A stretch of DNA of 41,399 bases from Candidatus Methanoxibalbensis ujae. Its GTDB lineage: Archaea; Halobacteriota; Syntropharchaeia; Alkanophagales; Methanospirareceae. The position numbers and the translations under genes are program-made. The notes below the pieces were generated by a model, which saw only the letters and a program-made list of their open reading frames with translations, searched no databases and was not told the DNA's origin. The stretch covers positions 843 to 42,241 of the forward strand of contig JAOQIN010000014.1 of NCBI GenBank assembly GCA_026134085.1, in the 5' to 3' direction. Of this stretch, positions 26,176 to 34,058 are shown piece after piece (within the stretch, counting starts at the first letter, position 1; every line of letters starts with the position of its first letter).

Positions 26176-26496
26176 ATGAGAAGGACTCTGCTGTTTTTCA
26201 TACCATATTTTGTGTTCAACATGTTTGACCTCATAACCACGAAGATTGCGCTCTCATCAGGGGCGGCGCTGTGTGAGTTAAATCCATTTTACAGAATGTT
26301 GCCATTTAATGAAATACTTAAGATAATATCGCCATTCTTCCTGCTTGCTCTCTGTGTCTTTCTGTATCGTTTAAGCAGGACTGAAGAGAGCAGAAGGAAA
26401 ATAGGTGTGAGTAGTGCGCGCTGCATGCTCGCAATATCAATACTATTCGCCGCTGTCACAGCGAACAATGTGTGCTGGCTGATACTCTCTGCATAA
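26176..26496 (+). CDS. Small membrane protein, DUF5658-like
   Basis: A 106-residue protein with three hydrophobic helices (about 3-22, 48-65, 82-103). The motif FDLITTKIALSSGAALCELNPFY resembles the D-x-x-T...E-x-NP signature of the DUF5658 family of archaeal and bacterial membrane proteins. The ATG at 26176 starts directly at the first helix; only a weak GGAG lies 12 nt upstream, within a twice-repeated ACTGGAGCGA. Function is unknown. Confidence 0.65.
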   Translation: MRRTLLFFIPYFVFNMFDLITTKIALSSGAALCELNPFYRMLPFNEILKIISPFFLLALCVFLYRLSRTEESRRKIGVSSARCMLAISILFAAVTANNVCWLILSA

Positions 26497-26544
26497 AAGC
26501 AATGCTCTCACCTGCTCTCGTATCATCGTGCTGCATACACAGAC

Positions 26545-26577
26545 ACGCATGTGCAGATGAATGCATGTGCAGATGAA
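26545..26577. repeat. 16-bp tandem direct repeat
   Basis: GCATGTGCAGATGAAT is present twice in a row in the gap between the small membrane protein and the calcium-repeat protein. No role seen. Confidence 0.6.
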
Positions 26578-26655
26578 TACAAATGATCAATAGAATTTAA
26601 AAAAATCGCCAAATTTTTTGATTATTATTCACTTATCTGTTTCAATTATTCATCG

Positions 26656-26664
26656 TTTATAATA
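26656..26664 (+). promoter_or_regulatory. TATA box, calcium-repeat protein gene
   Basis: TTTATAATA lies 25-33 nt before the ATG at 26689 and there is no Shine-Dalgarno site. Transcription would start at or next to the start codon, which suggests a leaderless mRNA. Confidence 0.5.
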
Positions 26665-26688
26665 AGAACGAGCCGGGTATGGGCATAT

Positions 26689-28305
26689 ATGTCTGAGGGG
26701 AAATGTGCGTTTTGCGCACTTCTTTTTGTCATAATGGTCATAATGTTATCATGCGCTGCGAGTGCGCAACACCCTCTGAAATCGGATTCCGATGGAGATG
26801 GCATCCCGGATGGATGGGAAGTGGAACATGGGCTTAATCCGAACAATGCATACGACGCACCGCTTGACTACAACTACAACGGCCTGACGAATCTTGAGGA
26901 ATACATGCGCGGTAATGATCCGCTTGACCCGGATACTGATGATGATTTCATATCAAATTACGCGGAAACAACTGGAATGTTTGGATTTCACACAAACCCT
27001 CTTTCAGAAGACACAGACAATGATAAATTAAGTGATTTTGAGGAGATAATTGCATACATAAACGAGAATAATGCTGCTGAGATGAGGGAGATAATGCCAG
27101 AAGAGGCTGACAGAGAACATGTTTACGATGAGATAAAGTCGCGGAAGCGTGGTGCGTATGAATTGGATCCCACAAACCCGGACACTGATAATGATGGCAT
27201 AAACGATGGTGATGAGATTTTGGCCGGCTCAAATCCGGTTGACAGGGACAGCGATGGCGATGGCATATGCGATGGCGAGGAGGTTCTCATATACAAAACA
27301 GATCCGACAAAGTCAGACACTGATGGAGACGGTCTCACGGACTCTCAGGAAATATATGGCACTTATGGTGTCTGGACGGATCCGCTTGAGGAGGACACAG
27401 ATGATGACGGCATCCCTGACATGGACGAGGTGTTCGGATTTATGGATGCACCCATACCACCGAGCAAATATGCGCTCACGATAGATGAGTTCCTCAAAAG
27501 CAACGCATACACAAACGAAACAGTCACATTGAAGGGCAGAATAGATAAAATATTGTATGATGCACCGGGGGGAAGCAATTACTCAATTCTGCTAAAACCG
27601 ATAGAAGAAGGTGTGCTGGGCGCAGTGAAAAATGTGATTGTGCGTGTTGAAAGCCGATGGCATTATGATGCATATCACGATTTCATCCATGTTGATGATG
27701 ATTTCAAGATATCGCTGCGTGAGGGCGATGTTATATTTGTTGTCGGTGTTGCAGGACCGTTGAGAGGTTCATATCGTGAGATATTTGTTGATAAAGAGAA
27801 CAAGGGCGCCATATATCTCGTGCTCTCACATGAAGAAGCGGCGAAGCGCTGGCTGCCATCAAGAGAACATCTCAAAGTGACGGATGCACTTTCATTCTCC
27901 GTAACACCAACACCTCATCCCACCGCATCTCCAGCAGGGCCTCATAACGCATCTTCAACAGCATCTCCGGCTTCAACAGCATCTCCGGCTTCAACGGCAT
28001 CTCCGGCTTCAACGGCATCCCAAACCCCCTCAAACAAAACAGCATCACCACATTCACCACATTCACCACATGAGACCCCATCACCTGCGACTCATAACTT
28101 GCCACTGCCACTTGACCCCCTGACAATCGTGATTATCGTTGTGGCCATAGGTGGTGCTGCGTATGCTGCTCTGCTCATCCGCAGAAGAAAACTCAGACAC
28201 GAGGACATCGCACCGGAGGCGGACATAGCATCCGGCAGCGGCGAAAGCGGCGAAACATCAACATCAGTCAAAACATACGAAAACGGCAAGAAGGAATGGT
28301 TATAA
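26689..28305 (+). CDS. Surface protein with thrombospondin type 3-like calcium repeats
   Basis: A 538-residue exported protein. Residues 7-26 form a signal peptide with likely cleavage after SCAASA. Residues about 30-260 hold at least six D-x-D-x-D-G-hydrophobic-x-D loops (for example DSDGDGIPDGWE, DTDNDGINDGDE), the calcium-binding TSP3 type. About 268-395 is a beta-rich domain resembling an OB fold (VTLKGRIDKILYD, then GDVIFVVGVAGPLRG). About 410-480 is Ser/Thr/Pro-rich with repeated TASPAS units, probably O-glycosylated spacer. A transmembrane helix at about 485-506 and a charged cytoplasmic tail RRRK end the protein. Likely a cell-surface adhesin or binding protein; ligand unknown. Confidence 0.82.
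   Translation: MSEGKCAFCALLFVIMVIMLSCAASAQHPLKSDSDGDGIPDGWEVEHGLNPNNAYDAPLDYNYNGLTNLEEYMRGNDPLDPDTDDDFISNYAETTGMFGFHTNPLSEDTDNDKLSDFEEIIAYINENNAAEMREIMPEEADREHVYDEIKSRKRGAYELDPTNPDTDNDGINDGDEILAGSNPVDRDSDGDGICDGEEVLIYKTDPTKSDTDGDGLTDSQEIYGTYGVWTDPLEEDTDDDGIPDMDEVFGFMDAPIPPSKYALTIDEFLKSNAYTNETVTLKGRIDKILYDAPGGSNYSILLKPIEEGVLGAVKNVIVRVESRWHYDAYHDFIHVDDDFKISLREGDVIFVVGVAGPLRGSYREIFVDKENKGAIYLVLSHEEAAKRWLPSREHLKVTDALSFSVTPTPHPTASPAGPHNASSTASPASTASPASTASPASTASQTPSNKTASPHSPHSPHETPSPATHNLPLPLDPLTIVIIVVAIGGAAYAALLIRRRKLRHEDIAPEADIASGSGESGETSTSVKTYENGKKEWL
27955..28021 (+). repeat. 18-bp coding repeats in the Ser/Thr spacer
   Basis: ACAGCATCTCCGGCTTCA recurs about four times in tandem with one-base differences, coding for TASPAS. 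A recent in-frame expansion. Confidence 0.8.
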
Positions 28306-28345
28306 TTGATTGAAAAATTTTTTTTGAATTATTGATAATGTTTAC

Positions 28346-28355
28346 TTTTATTATC
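28346..28355 (+). promoter_or_regulatory. Candidate TATA box of the chemoreceptor gene
   Basis: TTTTATTATC lies 26-35 nt before the ATG at 28381, with no ribosome site between them, which fits leaderless transcription. The T run at 28317-28325 just upstream probably terminates the preceding gene. Confidence 0.4.
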
Positions 28356-28380
28356 AAATATCCTCCTTTTTATTGAAAAA

Positions 28381-30633
28381 ATGATAAATTTTGTTTTAGA
28401 CAGAGAAAATGTTTCTTATTTTGGTTTTTTATCGGACAATGAAATGACTGATGCTGGTGGAAATAATGAGGTGAATGCGAGTATAACGAAGTCATCAGGC
28501 ACTACCGTTGGCGCGGGGACATTGGAGCAAGCGGGCGAGGGGAAGATGGAAGTGAAAACAGCGCTTATAAAACGCATATTTGAGAGTTTGCCAACGCCAG
28601 TGCATTTGATATTCGTTGATCGCAGTTACAGAATACAGTATATAAGCGAGAAACTCGTCAAATACAGAGGATACAAGCGTGTTGATGATGTAATTGGAAT
28701 GGAAATATCGGAATTTTTTGAAACAGGAGAACTGATAAAGACGGTGATAGACACAGGAAAACCGATAGAAAAAAAGGAGATGGTTTTGAGGGGATACAGG
28801 GATGGAGAGAGAGAGGAAGTTCCCGTATTGGCATCCTGCAATCCTGTTTATGATGACGGCGGAGTCATAATAGGAGCAGTTGCTGCGTTCACGGAGATGG
28901 AGGAGCTGAAGCGTGCGATTGAAGTTGCTGAGCGGAACATGAGATTTCTGGATGGAGTTCCCGCGCCTGTCATGGCTGTGGACAGGGAGTTCAATGTCAT
29001 ATGCATGAATGAGGCTGCAGCCAAGGTCGTGGGAGTGCCGAAATCGGAGTGCATAGGGCGCAAATGCTACACGCTTTTCAACACAACGCACTGCAACACG
29101 CCTGAATGTGGAGTTTCAAGGGCGGTGCAGTCAAACCGCACTTTGACCTTGGAGACCATTGCCAGACTCCCCGGCGGTGAGATTCCCGTTCGCTACACTG
29201 CTGCACCTCTTAAAGACGCTGAGGGGAGAATCATAGGCGGTATTGAGTATGTTGTTGACATCACAGAGGAGACCAGAATGATTGAGGAGATCAAGAGGCT
29301 TATAGAAAACGCAAAGGAAGGCATTCTTGATGCTCGCTACGATGTCTCAGAGTTCGACGGAGGATATAAAAAGATTGCTGAAGGCATGAACGCTGTGCTT
29401 GATACGATTGTCGCTCCTCTCAGGGAGACAATAAGGATAATGGATGCTTATCGGAACGGAAGATTGGGCGAGAGGGCTCAGATTGATGTGAAAGGCGAGT
29501 TTAAAGAGCTTGCAGATGCGCTGAACAGCTATGGAGAGATGCTTCAGTGTATAATAAACGATATCACGCATGTGACATCATGCATGAGTCTGGGGGACCT
29601 TTCAGCCCGCATTTCTGCTGAGACTCCTGGAGATTTTGCGGCGATAAAGGAGAACATAAATTCAGCACTTGACAATCTCTGCGACCTTATTGTTGAGATG
29701 AGAAACGCAATGGATAATGTCGCGAGTGTGAGCAGGGATGCGAGATCAGCAATTGAGCAGACCAATTCAGGAATGCAGCAGATAGCTTCAGCATCACAGC
29801 AGGTGGCGAAAGGATCGCAGGAGATAGCAATGACTGTCGGCGAATCTGCCAAGGAGATAAAAGAGGCCAATGAGAAAATTAATGAAATGCGCAGAAATGC
29901 GGAAGATTCAAGCAACTTCGCCGATAAATGCGCTGAAAATGCCATAAAAATGCGAGATCTCGCAGTTAAATCTTCTGAAAGTATGGATGAAATTGGCACA
30001 TCTGTTGAAAATACAATCGAGAGAATAAACAACCTTAGAAAGACGATAGAGGAGATAGGGAAGGCCACGGAGATGATAGAGAGCATTGCGGATCAGACCA
30101 ATCTGCTTGCGCTTAACGCCGCGATAGAAGCTGCCCGCGCTGGAGAGCACGGTCGTGGTTTTGCGGTAGTTGCGGAAGAGGTGAGAAAGCTTGCTGAGAA
30201 CTCAAAGCGGTCAACTGCTGAGATAGATGCGATGATAAAAACGCTGAAGGAGGAGATGAACAGTGTCGTTGAATCATCAAAGAATATGAGAGAGCGTGCG
30301 AACGCTGGCAAGGAAGACCTGAAGATCGCTGTCAGGAGTGTTGAAGACACTGAGAATATGATTGAGGAGATTCGTGAGAGATTGAGAGTGATTGCTGAGG
30401 ATGCCACAAGGGGGGCGGAGATCATGGAGCGCATTTCAAAAGGTGTTGACGAGATAGCAAGTGCGGCTGAGGAGAGCGCATCTTCGGCTGAAGAGACTTC
30501 ATCCGCAATTGAACAGCAGACCGCTGCAATTCAGGAGCTCAACGCAGGCATTCAGAAACTCGCAGACCTCACAAGCAAAACAGTTGAGATGATAAACAGA
30601 TACAAGGTGCGAGCAGATGCGACCGTAAAATAG
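28381..30633 (+). CDS. Cytosolic methyl-accepting chemotaxis protein with PAS and poly-HAMP domains
   Basis: A 750-residue receptor without any membrane helix. After an unstructured 55-residue start come PAS 1 (about 60-185) and PAS 2 (about 186-300). PAS 2 carries a Cys-rich loop, [20 protein letters not shown], which could bind a metal or sense redox state. Three HAMP-like units follow (about 300-355, 355-400, 400-450), then the coiled-coil signalling hairpin whose tip reads [20 protein letters not shown], the CheA/CheW contact site. The first ATG at 28381 sits 26 nt after a TATA-like box; an ATG at 28546 with GAGGGG upstream would remove only the unstructured start. It heads the chemotaxis gene block and likely senses an intracellular signal. 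Confidence 0.92.
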   Translation: MINFVLDRENVSYFGFLSDNEMTDAGGNNEVNASITKSSGTTVGAGTLEQAGEGKMEVKTALIKRIFESLPTPVHLIFVDRSYRIQYISEKLVKYRGYKRVDDVIGMEISEFFETGELIKTVIDTGKPIEKKEMVLRGYRDGEREEVPVLASCNPVYDDGGVIIGAVAAFTEMEELKRAIEVAERNMRFLDGVPAPVMAVDREFNVICMNEAAAKVVGVPKSECIGRKCYTLFNTTHCNTPECGVSRAVQSNRTLTLETIARLPGGEIPVRYTAAPLKDAEGRIIGGIEYVVDITEETRMIEEIKRLIENAKEGILDARYDVSEFDGGYKKIAEGMNAVLDTIVAPLRETIRIMDAYRNGRLGERAQIDVKGEFKELADALNSYGEMLQCIINDITHVTSCMSLGDLSARISAETPGDFAAIKENINSALDNLCDLIVEMRNAMDNVASVSRDARSAIEQTNSGMQQIASASQQVAKGSQEIAMTVGESAKEIKEANEKINEMRRNAEDSSNFADKCAENAIKMRDLAVKSSESMDEIGTSVENTIERINNLRKTIEEIGKATEMIESIADQTNLLALNAAIEAARAGEHGRGFAVVAEEVRKLAENSKRSTAEIDAMIKTLKEEMNSVVESSKNMRERANAGKEDLKIAVRSVEDTENMIEEIRERLRVIAEDATRGAEIMERISKGVDEIASAAEESASSAEETSSAIEQQTAAIQELNAGIQKLADLTSKTVEMINRYKVRADATVK

Positions 30634-30673
30634 GCGCCTGTGATGTGTTCCGCACGGCAGAGGTGATTGAGTG

Positions 30674-31192
30674 ATGTCGGCATCCTCATCCTCATTATCA
30701 GTTTCAGAGGACAGTGTGCAGCGAGAAAGGAATTGCGAGCATCAACTCGTCGTTTTCAAGCTCGGAGATGAGGAGTTCGGCGTTGATATAATGCAGGTGC
30801 GCGAGATAATAAAGAAGGAAAACATAACAGTCGTGCCAAATGCGCCTGATTTCGTGAGAGGTGTCATAAATCTCAGAGGTCAGATAACAACAATCATTGA
30901 TTTGAAGAGGAAACTTGGCATATCAAGCCAAGAAAGCACTGACAGCAGGCAGGAGAGGATAATTGTTGTTGAGACGGGAAACAATGTCGTTGGAATGGCT
31001 GTTGATGCTGTCACCGAAGTCACTTATCTATCAGATAAGGACATCGAGGAAGTCCCTCCAATCATAAAAGAAAACATGCAGACAAAATATCTCAGAGGTG
31101 TCGGAAAACTGCCCGATCGCCTGCTCATTTTGATCGACCTTAAAGAAGTGCTCAACGATAACGAGAGGGAGATGAGGGAGATAATTCAATAA
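30674..31192 (+). CDS. cheW: Chemotaxis coupling protein CheW
   Basis: A 172-residue adaptor linking receptor to CheA. It contains the CheW fold motifs QLVVFKLGDEEFGVDIMQVREI, NAPDFVRGVINLRGQITTII and VVGMAVDAVTEV. A 20-residue Ser-rich N-terminal tail precedes the domain. GAGGTGA lies 7 nt before the ATG at 30674, 40 bases after the receptor gene, so both are probably cotranscribed. Confidence 0.95.
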   Translation: MSASSSSLSVSEDSVQRERNCEHQLVVFKLGDEEFGVDIMQVREIIKKENITVVPNAPDFVRGVINLRGQITTIIDLKRKLGISSQESTDSRQERIIVVETGNNVVGMAVDAVTEVTYLSDKDIEEVPPIIKENMQTKYLRGVGKLPDRLLILIDLKEVLNDNEREMREIIQ

Positions 31193-31198
31193 CCACTC

Positions 31199-31256
31199 AT
31201 CCTGTCATCCCATCGCTGTCGCTTACCATCGCCTATCATCGCCCATCATCGCTTTT
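31199..31256 (-). repeat. ATCGCC/ATCATCGC minisatellite before cheF
   Basis: Imperfect repeats of CATCGC, TATCATCGC and CCATCATCGC fill the cheW-cheF gap. Their reverse complement (GCGATGATGGGCGATG) resembles the repeats after cheF at 32289-32382, so cheF is flanked by inverted-orientation minisatellites. Confidence 0.7.
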
Positions 31257-31298
31257 GCTTCTCACTCGTTTCTCATTGTGCGGGGAGGATGATGGACT

Positions 31299-32279
31299 AT
31301 GAAATTTCGCATCGGCGATGGAGAATGGACAGATGGAAAGCTGACGCTTGAGGGAGATGCCCTGCTTTTCTATGAATTGAGGCAAAAGCAGCGGGGTTTA
31401 TTGAGCAAATTGAGGAAAGTTGAGAACAAACCGACTTTGATCATCCATTTAAACAGCGTAAGAGATGTGCGGAGGTATGACAGAGATATTCTTGTGATAG
31501 ATTACAGATCGGAACCACAATCATCAGAACAATCATCTCCTCTGTCGCCTGTTTCCTCTGAGGAGGTGCTGGCTGAGGGTGCGCAGGAAAGTGAGGAAGA
31601 AGTGGAAGAGGAGGATGTTGAGCTTGCGTCTGTTCATGTCATGATGTCGCCTGATGCGCTTGACGACCTTGAGCGAGAGCTTATCATTCAGATGAATGTG
31701 CTTGAGTTCAGCGTCTATTTCACGCATGCAGGTAGTGGAGGAGTTTTATCGCTTGAAAAGCACATAAAACTGCAGAAGGGAATAGTGAAGATATCAAACA
31801 GGGCTATGTGGATAATAGGCAGAGAGGATCATAAGCGAATTGCATGGGATTCCATTGTGAATGTTGATGAAAAGAAACGTTCAAGATACAAAGGAGTTGT
31901 TTATGCTGCGATATCAGTTGATTATTTTGATGAGAGTGAGGAGGTCATTGTATCTTCAATCATCATATCCATAGGAGACACAATAACGACATTGAGAAAA
32001 TACATTGAGAGATTGCTCAGCAGGTACAGGGTGCATGATGAACTCTCTGATACTGAGAACCAGATTCTCGCCATGATATATTCAGGTGCTTTTGACTTCT
32101 CAGACATCTCCTCAATGGCCTCAGTATTCGGGGTAGAAGAGGATGAAATGACACGATATCTTGAGCATCTCACAGAAATCGGAATACTTGAAAACACAAA
32201 TAATGGAAAAAAACTCACGAAAAAGGGCATAAAATATGTCATGCAGCTTTCAAAAACGGGCATACTTGGTGGAAAATAA
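31299..32279 (+). CDS. cheF: Archaeal chemotaxis adaptor CheF
   Basis: A 326-residue protein of the archaea-specific CheF family (former DUF439) that links phosphorylated CheY to the archaellum motor. Two beta-rich halves (MKFRIGDGEWTDGKLTLEGD and a second repeat from about 150, KLQKGIVKISNRAMWIIG) are followed by a winged-helix end (ENQILAMIYSGAFDFSDIS). A variable Glu/Ser-rich linker occupies about 70-105. GGGGAGG lies 10 nt before the ATG. CheF presence implies that the genome encodes an archaellum, although no fla/arl genes are in the window. Confidence 0.88.
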   Translation: MKFRIGDGEWTDGKLTLEGDALLFYELRQKQRGLLSKLRKVENKPTLIIHLNSVRDVRRYDRDILVIDYRSEPQSSEQSSPLSPVSSEEVLAEGAQESEEEVEEEDVELASVHVMMSPDALDDLERELIIQMNVLEFSVYFTHAGSGGVLSLEKHIKLQKGIVKISNRAMWIIGREDHKRIAWDSIVNVDEKKRSRYKGVVYAAISVDYFDESEEVIVSSIIISIGDTITTLRKYIERLLSRYRVHDELSDTENQILAMIYSGAFDFSDISSMASVFGVEEDEMTRYLEHLTEIGILENTNNGKKLTKKGIKYVMQLSKTGILGGK

Positions 32280-32288
32280 TTAATTATT

Positions 32289-32382
32289 GATGCGTGATGG
32301 GCGACGGGATGGGCGATGAGAATGGGCGATGAGAATGGGCGATGAGGATGGACGGTGAGGATAGACGGTGAGAATGGGATAG
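32289..32382 (+). repeat. GGGCGATGAGAAT minisatellite before cheY
   Basis: Three near-exact copies of ATGGGCGATGAGA and further diverged copies (GGACGGTGAGGAT, AGACGGTGAGAAT) occupy the cheF-cheY gap, ending just before the cheY ribosome site GGAGGTGA. Confidence 0.85.
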
Positions 32383-32393
32383 GAGGTGATATT

Positions 32394-32759
32394 ATGGCGA
32401 GGATATTGGTTGTTGATGATGCGGCGTTCATGCGTGTGTTGTTGAAAAACATATTGAAATCGGGAGGGCATGAGGTTGTTGGAGAGGCGGAAAATGGTAT
32501 TGAGGCGCTGGAGAAATATGAGGAGTTGAAGCCGGATCTCGTGACGATGGACATTGTGATGCCACATCTTGACGGCATAGAGACAACGAGATCAATCATA
32601 AAAATTGACCCGAAGGCGAGGATTGTGATGTGCACTGCAGTGGGTCAGCAGGCAAAGGTGCTTGAGGCGATAAAAGCAGGTGCCCGTGGATACATCGTGA
32701 AACCGTTTCAGGCTGATAAAGTGTTGGAGGAAATAGAAAAAGTGCTTTCATCGGCATGA
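32394..32759 (+). CDS. cheY: Chemotaxis response regulator CheY
   Basis: A 121-residue single receiver domain. Acidic pocket D8/D9 (VVDDAAF), phosphorylation site D53 (LVTMDIVMPHLDG), the switch Thr in MCTAVG and the conserved Lys in YIVKPF are all present. GGAGGTGA lies 5 nt before the ATG at 32394; the longer open frame from 32355 runs into the repeat and is not used. Phospho-CheY should act on the archaellum through CheF. Confidence 0.96.
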   Translation: MARILVVDDAAFMRVLLKNILKSGGHEVVGEAENGIEALEKYEELKPDLVTMDIVMPHLDGIETTRSIIKIDPKARIVMCTAVGQQAKVLEAIKAGARGYIVKPFQADKVLEEIEKVLSSA

Positions 32760-32864
32760 CGCATGGCTGCGGTGACGGTGTGCGTTGTGAGAGTTGATGA
32801 TTGGATGACCGGATGCGAGATGTTGAGATGTCATCATGCTGTGATGTGCGTGGCGTGATGTGTG

Positions 32865-33977
32865 ATGAAAAATGAAGAGGAGAGTGCTGAGAAAATAAGA
32901 GTGCTTGTGGTTGACGATTCAGCGTTTATGCGTGTGCTTATTTCTGACATGCTGAGCAGTGATGATGAAATAGAGGTTGTGGGAGTTGCGAGGAACGGAG
33001 AGGAAGCAGTGAAGAAAGCGCTTTCGCTGCATCCCGATGTCATTACGATGGATGTTGATATGCCAAAGATGGACGGCATCACCGCTGTTGAGCGCATAAT
33101 GGAGAAGGAGCCAGTTCCTGTTGTGATGTTGAGCGGATACACGAAGAGAAATGCGAAGATTACAATAAAAGCGCTTGAGCGTGGTGCATTTGATTTTGTC
33201 GCGAAACCCTCTGGAGAGCTCTCACTTGACATTGATAAAGTGCGTTCTGAGATAATCACGAAAATTAAGAATGCGTTTCTCGTGAGGGACAACATCTCTC
33301 TGTTTGTAGAGAGGAGGCGCAGGAGGTTACGACATGCAGGCGCTGATATATCGGTGTCAACTGGCATGTCAGAACGCCCGGCTGTTCGGACAGAGAATAA
33401 GATAAGCGAAAAAGTGGTTGTGATAGGAGCATCAACGGGGGGTCCAAGCGCGATTTCGGAGGTCATATCTCATATTCCCGCTGATATTCATGCTGGTATT
33501 CTGATAGTTCAGCACATGCCTGCGGGTTTCACGAAAAGTTTTGCTGAGAGATTGAACGAAATTGCCGAGATAAATGTGAAGGAAGGGACATATGATGATG
33601 TCATAAGGGATGGCTGTGCGATCGTGGCGCCTGGTGGATATCATATGGTTGTGAAGGATCGTGGAAAGGTGGGATTGAGCAAGAGGCCGCCCGTCAACGC
33701 TGTCAGACCATCTGTGGATGTGACGATGATATCTGCGTCAGCGGTTTACGGTGCAAAAACGATAGGTGTCGTCCTGACCGGCATGGGTCGTGACGGAGCA
33801 GATGGTGTGAGAAAGGTGAAGGAGCGCGGCGGAATGACGATAGCGTGCGATGAGAGCACATCACTGATATTTGGCATGCCTAAGGCAGCAATTGAGACGG
33901 GTTGTGTGGATGAGATACTGCCGTTGCATGCCATCGGACGGGCAATTGTCCGCGCGGTTGAGCGTGTAGGCAGCTGA
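32865..33977 (+). CDS. cheB: Chemotaxis methylesterase CheB
   Basis: A 370-residue protein with an N-terminal receiver domain (VVDDSAFMR; phosphoacceptor D63 in ITMDVDMPKMDG) and a C-terminal glutamate methylesterase/deamidase domain. The esterase motifs are VIGASTGGPSA with the nucleophilic Ser, IVQHMPAGFTKSFAERL with the catalytic His, and GMGRDGADG with the catalytic Asp. ATG at 32865 is preceded by a GTG codon in frame; only a weak GTGA site is seen. The methyltransferase CheR that would oppose it is not in the window. Confidence 0.95.
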   Translation: MKNEEESAEKIRVLVVDDSAFMRVLISDMLSSDDEIEVVGVARNGEEAVKKALSLHPDVITMDVDMPKMDGITAVERIMEKEPVPVVMLSGYTKRNAKITIKALERGAFDFVAKPSGELSLDIDKVRSEIITKIKNAFLVRDNISLFVERRRRRLRHAGADISVSTGMSERPAVRTENKISEKVVVIGASTGGPSAISEVISHIPADIHAGILIVQHMPAGFTKSFAERLNEIAEINVKEGTYDDVIRDGCAIVAPGGYHMVVKDRGKVGLSKRPPVNAVRPSVDVTMISASAVYGAKTIGVVLTGMGRDGADGVRKVKERGGMTIACDESTSLIFGMPKAAIETGCVDEILPLHAIGRAIVRAVERVGS

Positions 33978-34058
33978 GATGCGAGCGGCTGAGATGCGAG
34001 TGATGTGATGTGTGATGTTCCGAGCGTCATGAGAATGGGAGAGAGGTGAATCAATCAG

